Positions 1 to 5,464 of a stretch of 5,464 nucleotides of DNA are shown here, piece by piece (within the stretch, counting starts at the first letter, position 1; the number at the start of each line of letters is the position of its first letter). The position numbers and the translations under genes are program-made. Below the pieces are notes generated by a model. That model did not search any database and had not been told where the DNA came from. It worked only from the letters and a program-made list of their open reading frames with translations. This stretch comes from Altererythrobacter sp. (GTDB lineage Bacteria; Pseudomonadota; Alphaproteobacteria; Sphingomonadales; Sphingomonadaceae). The stretch covers positions 1 through 5,464 of the forward strand of contig WTKI01000264.1 in NCBI GenBank assembly GCA_011524425.1, given 5' to 3'.

Positions 1-104
1 CCGTAGAAATCACCAATTTCTGCGTCTTCCTGCGCGCTCCACTCAGCCGGCCAATCACGGTCCGCAAGTTTAGCGATCTTCTCGCGAATAAGCGCCCAAT
101 CCAT
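1..104 (-). CDS. Unidentified protein, N-terminal part only
   Basis: An open frame begins with ATG at 104-102 and stays open to the window edge, giving 34 residues that start MDWALIREKIAKLADRDWPA. The fragment is charged and rich in Trp (W3, W18, W22) with an acidic stretch around residues 21-32. It has no signal peptide or membrane segment, so a cytoplasmic protein is likely. The start lies 3 bases after the stop codon of the upstream RNase T2 gene, and a G-rich stretch (GGGGGC) about 8 bases before the ATG could act as a weak ribosome binding site overlapping the end of that gene. This spacing suggests it is the next gene of the same operon. I do not recognise the family from this fragment and assign no function. 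Confidence 0.6.
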   Translation of the reverse strand, partial: MDWALIREKIAKLADRDWPAEWSAQEDAEIGDFY

Positions 105-107
105 CGC

Positions 108-812
108 TCAAAGCCCCCGCCAGATTTTCGCCGGTGCATCATCCTTTGCGCCAAAGGTGCGCGGCTTGCAGCGGGTCGGCATGAAGTCCTTGCCATAGCA
201 CAGGCGAAGCTCCTCCAGCCAGCCGCGCGAATTCAGCTTCACGCCCACATGCGCTGGCTGGACATAGCGTCCGTTTGCATCGGCAAAGGCGCGGCGAATG
301 TCGCCAGCGGTGAGGCCTTCACGGCGCGAGAGAAAGTCATAGTCCGGCTTGCGCAAGGAGTTCCACAAGATGCGAGTGATCTTGAAATAGGTTTCAGGTC
401 GGCCCGTCATGCAGCTGCCATGTTTGTTCCATTGATGGCTCATCAAACGGGTAGAAGGCATCATGCACAGGTTCTGGCGCGCTTCGGCGGGGCTGAGTTT
501 GCGGCTTACCGGGCAATATTGCGGCCAGCTCCTTGCGCCATCGGGCCACAATCCATGGACGATGAGGCCAAAGCGACCATTGTCACCGGAACACTGGATG
601 CGGTGCGCGCGGCTGTCTTCGCGCGGTTTGCAGAATTCCGGGCTCCAGCTCATCGCGAGCGTGTAGCCGGTGACGGGCATTTGTCGGGTCGGGCCGTCGC
701 TGCGCGGCTCTGGCACGCTGAGCGTCGATGGGACGCGGCATTGATAGGCCTGGGCATGAGCCGTTACCGGCAGCGCGAGTGCGGTAAGGGCCGTGGCCGC
801 TCGCCACATCAT
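108..812 (-). CDS. RNase T2 family ribonuclease, secreted
   Basis: This 234-residue protein is a T2-type endoribonuclease. The family cleaves single-stranded RNA through a 2',3'-cyclic phosphate with little base preference; E. coli RNase I is the periplasmic member. Residues 1-20 form a signal peptide with an Ala-His-Ala type cleavage site, so it probably acts in the periplasm or outside the cell. Active-site motif CAS I is HGLWP at 86-90 and CAS II is HQWNKHG at 126-132, giving His86, His126, Lys130 and His131. The usual Glu of CAS II is Gln127 here (codon CAA). Eight Cys in the mature part (25, 61, 74, 100, 116, 134, 205, 215) could form four disulfides, as expected for an exported family member. 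The start ATG overlaps the nadC stop as ATGA; a second ATG follows directly, so either Met could initiate. The family call is firm, but activity with Gln127 is uncertain. Confidence 0.93.
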   Translation of the reverse strand: MMWRAATALTALALPVTAHAQAYQCRVPSTLSVPEPRSDGPTRQMPVTGYTLAMSWSPEFCKPREDSRAHRIQCSGDNGRFGLIVHGLWPDGARSWPQYCPVSRKLSPAEARQNLCMMPSTRLMSHQWNKHGSCMTGRPETYFKITRILWNSLRKPDYDFLSRREGLTAGDIRRAFADANGRYVQPAHVGVKLNSRGWLEELRLCYGKDFMPTRCKPRTFGAKDDAPAKIWRGL

Positions 813-1678
813 AACGGCGTAAAGTCCAGCCCGATATCTGCTGCCGGCGCGCTTTGCGTAAGGCGCCCGACCGAAACGAAATTCACGCCGGTCGCTGCTT
901 TGGCTTGGATCGTGTCGAGGTTGATCCCGCCGCTCGCTTCTGTGGGAACGCGGCCTGCCACAAGGTACACCGCTTCGCGCAATGTATCGGGCTCCATATT
1001 GTCTAGCAAAAGCCGTGTTGCGCCAGCCTCGAGCGCGGGTTCGATCTGGTCGATCCGGTCAACTTCGCAGATGATCTCTTTGACACCTGCCGCGACCGCG
1101 CGGCGCACCGCTTCGCTGACATTGCCGGCAACCAGCACGTGATTGTCCTTGATCATTGCCGCATCCCACAAACCCATACGGTGATTGCTCCCACCGCCCA
1201 TGCGTACAGCGTATTTCTCAAGATGGCGAAGGCCGGGAATGGTCTTGCGCGTATCAAGTAGAGTGCAGTTGGGATTGTCCATGGCGCGCACATACTCGCG
1301 CACCATGGTGGCTATGCCTGAGAGGTGCTGGACAGTGTTCAATGCGCTGCGCTCTGCCGTCAGCATAGCCCGCGCATTACCGGTAAGCTGCATCAAGTCA
1401 TTGCCGGGTTCGACTGCGTCACCGTCCTCGACCAGATGTTCGATGTGCATGTCAGGATCAAGCGCGCGGAAGAAAGCTTCGGCGATCGGCAAGCCTGCCA
1501 CAATGATCGGATCGCGGCTGTCCATGACGCCGGAAAAGCGAGCGTCTGCTGGAATGACGCTTTCAGAGGTGACGTCATGGCCGCCGCCCGTCAATCCCTC
1601 GCCCAGGTCTTCTGCAAGAGTGTCTTGAACAAACGATTCAAGATCAAAGCCCTCAAGGGCAAATGGTTTAGTGGACAA
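809..1678 (-). CDS. nadC: Quinolinate phosphoribosyltransferase (decarboxylating)
   Basis: NadC converts quinolinate and PRPP to nicotinate mononucleotide, CO2 and pyrophosphate, the step that commits de novo synthesis to NAD. I place the start at a TTG (1678-1676), giving 289 residues beginning MSTKPFALEGFDLESF, the usual family length and N-terminal position. The frame remains open to an ATG at 1735, but that would add 19 residues unlike the family and overlap the regulator gene by 68 bases; GTG at 1696 is a third option. Using TTG numbering, the active-site residues known from M. tuberculosis QAPRT all have counterparts: Arg110 (ERSALN), Arg144-Lys145 (TRKT), His166-Arg167 (GGGSNHR), Lys177 (KDNH), Glu205 and Asp226. 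The C-terminal EASGGI (247-252) and SVGRLTQSA strands complete the type II PRTase barrel. It overlaps the regulator upstream by 11 bases and RNase T2 downstream by 4. nadA and nadB are not in the window. Confidence 0.95.
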   Translation of the reverse strand: MSTKPFALEGFDLESFVQDTLAEDLGEGLTGGGHDVTSESVIPADARFSGVMDSRDPIIVAGLPIAEAFFRALDPDMHIEHLVEDGDAVEPGNDLMQLTGNARAMLTAERSALNTVQHLSGIATMVREYVRAMDNPNCTLLDTRKTIPGLRHLEKYAVRMGGGSNHRMGLWDAAMIKDNHVLVAGNVSEAVRRAVAAGVKEIICEVDRIDQIEPALEAGATRLLLDNMEPDTLREAVYLVAGRVPTEASGGINLDTIQAKAATGVNFVSVGRLTQSAPAADIGLDFTPL

Positions 1679-2459
1679 AGCGCGCCACCACGTCACGATA
1701 GCTGCGGCTGACTTTGACCTCTGCACCCGAATCAAGGACTAGGAAGCATTCGCCATTGGTGTGCGGCTTGACCTGCCTCACCTGATTCAAGTTGACGATG
1801 GTTGACCTGTGGACGCGCTGGAATGTTCGCGGATCCAAGCGGCGCTCCAGATCCTTCATCGTCTCACGCAGGATCAGCGAGTTATCGCCTGTGTAGATGC
1901 ACATATAATCGCCCGCTGCTTCGATGTGCTCGATCGAATCGACTTCCACGCGGAAGATTTGTCCGCGATCTTTCACATTGATGAGCTTTTCAAACCGCTC
2001 AGTCGGTTCGTTATCGCTTAGACTTTCAACGGCGTCAGGCGCCACTTCAGACAGCACATTTTTAAGCTTGTCAGCTTCCTCTGCGCTCTTCTTTTCAGCC
2101 AGCCTTTGGCGCACCCGCGCGACCGTGTCAGCCAGCTTGTCTTCATCGACAGGCTTCATCAGATAATTCACCGCATTGGCTTCAAACGCGCGGATCGCAT
2201 GTTCTTCGAATGCAGTAACGAAGACAAACAAAGGAGGGTCGATTTCCATCACGCCCTTGACGACAGAAAATCCGTCAAACCCGGGCATTTGAATGTCGAG
2301 AAAAACCAGATCAGGCTTTTCCGTTTTGATTTTGCGAATGGCTTCGCGGCCGTTTGAGCATGTTTCGATGATTTCTACGTCTTCGAACGGTTCAAGCCGC
2401 AGCTGGAGACCTTGAATGGCGAGTTTTTCATCATCGACGATGATCGTACGAATAGTCAT
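1668..2459 (-). CDS. LytTR-family response regulator
   Basis: This 263-residue cytoplasmic DNA-binding response regulator is the likely partner of the adjacent kinase. The receiver domain (about 3-120) has the acidic pair Asp9-Asp10, phospho-acceptor Asp55 in LVFLDIQMPG, Thr82 and Lys102 in the MKP motif, so the phosphorylation site is complete. A charged, probably helical linker (about 120-155, Lys/Glu/Ala-rich) leads to a LytTR DNA-binding domain (about 158-263) carrying the conserved FQRVHRSTIVNL segment (213-224). LytTR domains bind direct repeats through beta-strand loops and commonly control exopolysaccharide, biofilm, bacteriocin, peptide-uptake or virulence genes; the target here is unknown. 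The start ATG overlaps the kinase stop as ATGA, and the last 11 bases overlap the preferred nadC start. The nearest family resemblance is to YehT/BtsR, YpdB, LytR and AlgR types, not enough for a gene symbol. Confidence 0.95.
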   Translation of the reverse strand: MTIRTIIVDDEKLAIQGLQLRLEPFEDVEIIETCSNGREAIRKIKTEKPDLVFLDIQMPGFDGFSVVKGVMEIDPPLFVFVTAFEEHAIRAFEANAVNYLMKPVDEDKLADTVARVRQRLAEKKSAEEADKLKNVLSEVAPDAVESLSDNEPTERFEKLINVKDRGQIFRVEVDSIEHIEAAGDYMCIYTGDNSLILRETMKDLERRLDPRTFQRVHRSTIVNLNQVRQVKPHTNGECFLVLDSGAEVKVSRSYRDVVARFVH

Positions 2460-3709
2460 GCGTTACTTCCAATCGCGCGGCCTGTTCCCAGCGTTGGTGC
2501 CGGTACAGGCTCGGAGGTGGTGTTTGAGGCTGCATTGGCCTGAGCGGCCAATTCAGGTTTCGGTTCTATTGCCGATTCGGCCTCTTCTTTCATTTCCGCT
2601 TCATACGGTATTTCGATGAAAACGGTAAATCCGCCGCCTTGGCCAGAGCGGGTTTCGAATGTGTGGGCATCACCATAGGCCTGCGCAAGACGGCTGCGGA
2701 TGTTAGGCAGACCAACGCCGGTAGAATCCGATTTCGCCGCGGCGTATGTGAGCAGATCGCCTTGGCTCGTCGCATAGCCCCCAGCGCCGAAAATGCCGGG
2801 TCCGGTGTCTTCGACAGTGAGTTGCAAGCGATCATTCCTGACCCGGGCAGTCAAAGAAATCCGCGCGCCTTCCTCTTGCGGGCTCACAGCATATTTGATC
2901 GCATTCTCAATCAGGGGTTGCAGCAGCATGGAAGGCAAGAGGGCCTGCAAAGCGTCTTCAGCGATTTCGAAATGGGTCCGCAAACGCTCTTCAAAGCGCA
3001 TGCGTTCAATCCCGAGGTAAAGCTGCAGGGTTTCGATCTCTTGTTCCAGCGTAACCTGACTTCCCGGTTCAGTGATCAGAGTATGGCGCAAAAAAGCGCT
3101 GAGCCGTGTTAGCATCGCATTGGCGGGTTCAGTCTGTTTCAGCAGCACCAACGTGCTGATCGAATTGAGCGTATTAAACAGAAAGTGCGGGTTAAGCTGA
3201 TAGCGCAGCATCGCCAGCTGCGCGCTCGTTGCTTGTGCTTCCAAGCGCTCCAAACGATCGGCCTGCTCTTCGACAGTTAGGAAGAAATTGATCGCGTAAT
3301 ACAGCGCGCTCCACCCGATCAGAAGCGTGGCGGGAATATAGCTGAGGCCGATAAAGCGCTGCGCAAAAGTCGTTTCCGTCGCACCGGCGAGATAGATGCC
3401 CTGGACCCAAGCGTCGATTGAGGCATGGACAATGACGCAGAGCACCAGCACCAGAGCGGTCATGCTCCAAGTCACGAATGGCTGTCGGCCCAGCAACTGG
3501 CGATAGATGACAGACATCACTAGCGTTATCGAGAAGCCTGTGATGGTTGTGACAAGGATGACGGCCAGCAAATCGAGCGGCTGGCCATTGGCAATGGCAG
3601 CGCTGGCACGGAACACAAAGGCCCCTCCCCAGCCGGCAAGCTGGAGATTCCAGAACGCTCTGTTCTTATTGGCAAAGAACGGCGTAGGTCGGAAAGGCAA
3701 AACCGCCAT
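2456..3709 (-). CDS. LytS/YehU-type membrane sensor histidine kinase
   Basis: This 417-residue kinase belongs to the family (His_kinase, PF06580) that usually pairs with LytTR regulators. The N-terminal third is a membrane domain with about four hydrophobic segments (roughly 22-40, 46-70, 82-103, 119-144) and no recognisable extracellular sensor. A short coiled-coil-like stretch (146-168, EEQADRLERLEAQA) leads to the phospho-acceptor motif QLNPHFLFNTLN with His175. The ATPase domain shows the N box LLQPLIENAIKYAV (Asn269), the G1 motif DTGPG (301-305) and the G2 motif GVGLPNIRSRL (331-341), so it looks catalytically intact. After the last strand (EIPYE, to 370) there is a tail of about 47 residues rich in Ala, Glu and Pro, atypical for the family. 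It is the first gene of the minus-strand operon, has a good ribosome binding site, and its stop overlaps the regulator start. The signal sensed cannot be deduced. Confidence 0.94.
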   Translation of the reverse strand: MAVLPFRPTPFFANKNRAFWNLQLAGWGGAFVFRASAAIANGQPLDLLAVILVTTITGFSITLVMSVIYRQLLGRQPFVTWSMTALVLVLCVIVHASIDAWVQGIYLAGATETTFAQRFIGLSYIPATLLIGWSALYYAINFFLTVEEQADRLERLEAQATSAQLAMLRYQLNPHFLFNTLNSISTLVLLKQTEPANAMLTRLSAFLRHTLITEPGSQVTLEQEIETLQLYLGIERMRFEERLRTHFEIAEDALQALLPSMLLQPLIENAIKYAVSPQEEGARISLTARVRNDRLQLTVEDTGPGIFGAGGYATSQGDLLTYAAAKSDSTGVGLPNIRSRLAQAYGDAHTFETRSGQGGGFTVFIEIPYEAEMKEEAESAIEPKPELAAQANAASNTTSEPVPAPTLGTGRAIGSNA

Positions 3710-3716
3710 AAGTTAG

Positions 3717-3720
3717 TCCT
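3717..3720 (-). promoter_or_regulatory. Ribosome binding site of the histidine kinase gene
   Basis: AGGA on the minus strand lies 7 bases before the ATG at 3709-3707, a good Shine-Dalgarno position. It supports this Met as the kinase start and the view that the operon begins here. Confidence 0.7.
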
Positions 3721-3752
3721 TTAGCCGATTCTGCATGGAAGGGGCAGATTGT

Positions 3753-3781
3753 TTGCCGCTTACTGTCGCGCACGCTACACT
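3753..3781 (+). promoter_or_regulatory. Candidate sigma-70-type promoter for the HD-domain gene
   Basis: TTGCCG (3753-3758) and TACACT (3776-3781) are separated by exactly 17 bases. Each matches the -35 or -10 consensus at four of six positions, and the TTG and the TA...T anchors are kept. Transcription would start near 3788, leaving a leader of about 18 bases before the ATG at 3806, just enough for the ribosome binding site. The 96-base region 3710-3805 lies between divergent genes and must also hold the minus-strand promoter for the kinase operon, for which I found no convincing pair of hexamers. Confidence 0.45.
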
Positions 3782-3792
3782 GCTGGTCTGTG

Positions 3793-3797
3793 AGGAG
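3793..3797 (+). promoter_or_regulatory. Ribosome binding site of the HD-domain gene
   Basis: AGGAG at 3793-3797, followed by GAGA, stands 8 bases before the ATG at 3806. This is a strong Shine-Dalgarno and fixes the start of the plus-strand gene over later in-frame ATGs such as Met20. Confidence 0.8.
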
Positions 3798-3805
3798 AGA
3801 GAATC

Positions 3806-4414
3806 ATGGCAACAATCGAGCATCCCGATAGTGCAAAGCAACCGCGCGCTCAGTTCGCGGCGATGACAGAAGGCACAGCGGAAGACTGGGCTATCATCGG
3901 CAGCGAATACCGCAATTTTGCCAAGGGTGTAGCGGACCGTGTCCTCGATCATCTCGGGTTGCTCAAAGGCGATTTCGGCGGTTTTCCGGTATGCCGGCTG
4001 GAGCACAGCCTTCAGACAGCGACGCGCGCTTACCGCGACGGTCGGGATGAACGCTATGTCGTCATGGCGTTGCTGCATGACATTGGCGACACACTTGGCA
4101 CTTATAATCATCCCGATGTGGCCGCTGCGATCATCAAGCCATTTGTTTCAGAAGAAGAGCACTGGATTTGCGAAAAACATGGCGCTTTCCAAGGCTACTT
4201 CTATTTCCATCATGTCGGAATGGATCGTGACATTCGCGAGCAATATCGCGGCCACCCCTCGTTTGAAGCCTGCGCACATTTTTGCGAGAAATATGATCAG
4301 TCGGCCTTCGATCCGAATTATGACAGCGCCCCGCTTTCATTTTTTGAACCGATGGTCCGCCGAGTGATGGAGAAGCCAATCAATTCGATGTACGCAAAGG
4401 TCGCTGAAGACTAA
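3806..4414 (+). CDS. HD-domain protein, MIOX/PhnZ-like putative diiron enzyme
   Basis: This 202-residue soluble protein has a single HD domain and nothing else. The metal ligands appear as LEHS (His67), LLHDIGD (His91-Asp92), YNH (His102), KHG (His125) and KYDQ (Asp164). The resulting His4Asp2 set fits HD proteins binding two metals. The order and surrounding words (LEHSLQ, ALLHDIG, a His about 23 before HG, then a Tyr-rich segment QGYFYFHH) resemble the oxygenase branch containing PhnZ, TmpB and myo-inositol oxygenase more than ordinary HD phosphohydrolases. Such proteins are generally annotated simply as HD-domain or phosphohydrolase proteins. Residues of PhnZ that contact its aminophosphonate substrate seem replaced, so the substrate is unknown. 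The gene stands alone on the plus strand with its own promoter and ribosome binding site, divergent from the kinase operon and converging on the M48 peptidase gene. HD membership is firm; oxygenase rather than hydrolase activity is inference. Confidence 0.88.
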   Translation: MATIEHPDSAKQPRAQFAAMTEGTAEDWAIIGSEYRNFAKGVADRVLDHLGLLKGDFGGFPVCRLEHSLQTATRAYRDGRDERYVVMALLHDIGDTLGTYNHPDVAAAIIKPFVSEEEHWICEKHGAFQGYFYFHHVGMDRDIREQYRGHPSFEACAHFCEKYDQSAFDPNYDSAPLSFFEPMVRRVMEKPINSMYAKVAED

Positions 4415-4419
4415 CGGGC

Positions 4420-5409
4420 TTAAGGCTCTATTTCGCGTCGAAAGTGCTTTGGCCAATCGGCATATCCGTCCCGATGCATCGCTTCCCTTACTAAAGGGAT
4501 TTCCGCGGCGATATGGTCAGCGCGCTCGTCCCAGCCTTCATGGGTGCGCTTGCGGAATATCCCGGAACCATGCTCGGGTCCCCAGCGGTTCATAAACTGC
4601 AGCGCTGATTCAGGGTCAAATCCGGCATTGGCGAGCAACCAAGGCGCCAGCCGGTCCGCTTCGCGTTCCGTCATTCGTATATGCTTTTGCTTGCGGCCAT
4701 GAGCATCGAGCCATTTGCGATGGCCCAGAACATTATGCGCAAGCTCGTGTGCAATCACGGCTGCGAATTCACCATCGGAATATTCAAACGCGGGATAGCT
4801 GGCGCTGAAGCGGACACGCAGCCCGTCGGCCAGTGCGACATCGTCTTCGCCTGTCAGCTCAAAACGCGTGGCGCAAACCGGCTCTCCTGTAATGACGAGA
4901 TCGCGCTTGGCGGGGCGTCCGATTGTAATTTTGCCCTCTTTAGCGAGAATGGTCTCCAACAATTTGTGCGCTCGCTCGCCGCGCTCCCAATTGAGCGGTT
5001 TCTCCGCATTCCAGCTGGTGAGTTCAAAGCCATTGATATGAGTAACCGGCTCAAGCTGTGTCAGGCCAGCGCGAGCGGAAGGCGAGTCTTGCGCGGCGGT
5101 GTGTACAGCAAATTCATGCCTCAGGCCGAGCGCTTCTCGGATCGCGGCAGGGCGACGAAAGCTGGCTGTATCAAGCAGCTGCAAGCCGACCGCCGGCTGT
5201 ACATCGACGCAGAAACGAGCATTGCCGCGCGCCAGCCTCCACCCCAGGTCTTGCAAGCGCTGTTCGCGGCTAAGCCGCTCTGCAAAGGCAGGGTTGAGAG
5301 TTGGGGCGGCAGCGCGGGGCAAAGGCGCCGATGGCAGATCAGAATGCGCAGCAGCACCTGCCGCGATCGCCAGACTTAAGCTCAGCACATAGATAATGCG
5401 CTTAATCAA
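4420..5409 (-). CDS. M48-type zinc metallopeptidase with PDZ-like segment, exported
   Basis: This 329-residue protein has an N-terminal signal peptide (KR at 3-4, hydrophobic 5-20, likely cleavage after the Ala run near 21, no lipobox Cys), so it should be periplasmic. Residues about 93-130 read like a PDZ core (DSPSARAGL, then HINGFEL), used in related proteases for substrate or partner binding. The zinc site is HELAH at 221-225 with catalytic Glu222; the third ligand is probably Glu248 in EREAD, the M48 pattern. An Arg-Thr-His segment followed by DERADHIAAEI (288-304) matches the conserved C-terminal region of soluble M48 peptidases such as BepA/LoiP relatives, which act in envelope quality control. 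The start is TTG: an in-frame stop lies four codons upstream, no ATG is available before the signal peptide, and the TTG overlaps the preceding gene's stop as TTGA. A downstream GTG at codon 8 would remove the basic n-region. Confidence 0.9.
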   Translation of the reverse strand: MIKRIIYVLSLSLAIAAGAAAHSDLPSAPLPRAAAPTLNPAFAERLSREQRLQDLGWRLARGNARFCVDVQPAVGLQLLDTASFRRPAAIREALGLRHEFAVHTAAQDSPSARAGLTQLEPVTHINGFELTSWNAEKPLNWERGERAHKLLETILAKEGKITIGRPAKRDLVITGEPVCATRFELTGEDDVALADGLRVRFSASYPAFEYSDGEFAAVIAHELAHNVLGHRKWLDAHGRKQKHIRMTEREADRLAPWLLANAGFDPESALQFMNRWGPEHGSGIFRKRTHEGWDERADHIAAEIPLVREAMHRDGYADWPKHFRREIEP

Positions 5410-5464
5410 TTTTCGCGATCAAGGGCCGCCTGTAATGCACTGGTTCCTACAGCCCCTTCAAAGG
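5406..5464 (-). CDS. Unidentified protein, C-terminal end only
   Basis: One minus-strand frame is open from the right edge to a TGA at 5408-5406 and encodes the last 18 residues, FEGAVGTSALQAALDREN. The other two frames contain stops within this stretch. The TGA overlaps the TTG start of the M48 peptidase in the form TTGA, the same arrangement as the ATGA junctions elsewhere in the window, which argues that this is a real gene end and that the two genes are cotranscribed. The fragment is too short to identify a family. Confidence 0.5.
   Translation of the reverse strand, partial: FEGAVGTSALQAALDREN

Noticed and set aside
249..1142. Long plus-strand open frame of 297 codons
   Set aside because: It lies antisense to the RNase T2 and nadC genes, both with clear family motifs. 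Its protein is Arg/Ala/Ser-rich with no recognisable motif, typical of an open antisense frame in fairly GC-rich DNA.
1185..1711. Overlapping plus-strand frames (1185-1628, 1325-1711)
   Set aside because: Both are antisense shadows of nadC, which is identified by a full set of active-site residues.
809..1735. Longer nadC starting with ATG at 1735 (308 residues)
   Set aside because: The 19 extra residues are basic and do not resemble NadC N-termini, and the region already encodes the conserved end of the LytTR domain.
3710..3805. Search for a minus-strand promoter, riboswitch or small RNA in the intergenic region
   Set aside because: No convincing -35/-10 pair on the minus strand and no long hairpin or known leader motif was visible in 96 bases. 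A kinase operon promoter must exist there or overlap the HD gene, but I cannot place it.
3713..4111. Minus-strand open frame of 132 codons ending just before the kinase start
   Set aside because: It sits opposite the HD-domain gene and its promoter. Its translation shows no motif, while the plus strand has a strong ribosome binding site and metal-ligand motifs.
4436..4456. Short inverted repeat TTTCG-CGT-CGAAA near the convergent junction, considered as a terminator
   Set aside because: The stem is only 5 AT-rich pairs, there is no T-run, and it lies inside the M48 coding region, so a terminator role is not supported.
4681..5379. Plus-strand open frame of 232 codons
   Set aside because: It is antisense to the M48 peptidase gene, which has a signal peptide and zinc motif. 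The plus-strand translation has no domain and unlikely composition.

Overview
The window is a compact stretch of bacterial chromosome with moderately high GC (about 55% by eye). Protein style, gene order and codon use suggest an alphaproteobacterium, most likely Sphingomonadales and possibly Erythrobacteraceae. That placement rests on remembered family resemblance and was not checked by a search. There is no RNA gene, CRISPR array, insertion sequence or obvious transferred island. Coding density is very high, and the only real intergenic gap is 96 bases (3710-3805).

Left two thirds, all minus strand: five genes read right to left from about 3709 to the left edge in one apparent operon. They are a membrane LytS/YehU-type histidine kinase (3709-2456), its LytTR response regulator (2459-1668), quinolinate phosphoribosyltransferase NadC (1678-809), a secreted RNase T2 family ribonuclease (812-108), and the start of an unidentified small protein (104 to beyond base 1). 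Each junction overlaps or nearly touches: a 4-base ATGA, an 11-base overlap with a TTG start, another 4-base ATGA, then a 3-base gap. This implies translational coupling of a sensor-regulator pair with an NAD biosynthesis enzyme and a nuclease.

Middle: a short divergent intergenic region carries a plausible sigma-70-type promoter and a good Shine-Dalgarno for a plus-strand gene (3806-4414). That gene encodes a stand-alone HD-domain protein. Its histidine and aspartate pattern fits the six-ligand diiron branch of the superfamily (MIOX/PhnZ-like), but several residues that bind substrate in PhnZ appear to be replaced.

Right side, minus strand: a signal-peptide-bearing M48-type zinc metallopeptidase with a PDZ-like segment (5409-4420) converges on the HD gene, with only 5 bases between stop codons. 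It uses a TTG start that overlaps, as TTGA, the stop codon of a further upstream gene of which only the last 18 residues are visible.

Most of this is ordinary housekeeping or accessory chromosome. The points most worth a second look are the HD protein's possible oxygenase chemistry, the coupling of the LytTR two-component system to nadC and an RNase T2, and a Glu-to-Gln change in the second RNase T2 active-site motif. I found no clear evidence of a wholly new system.
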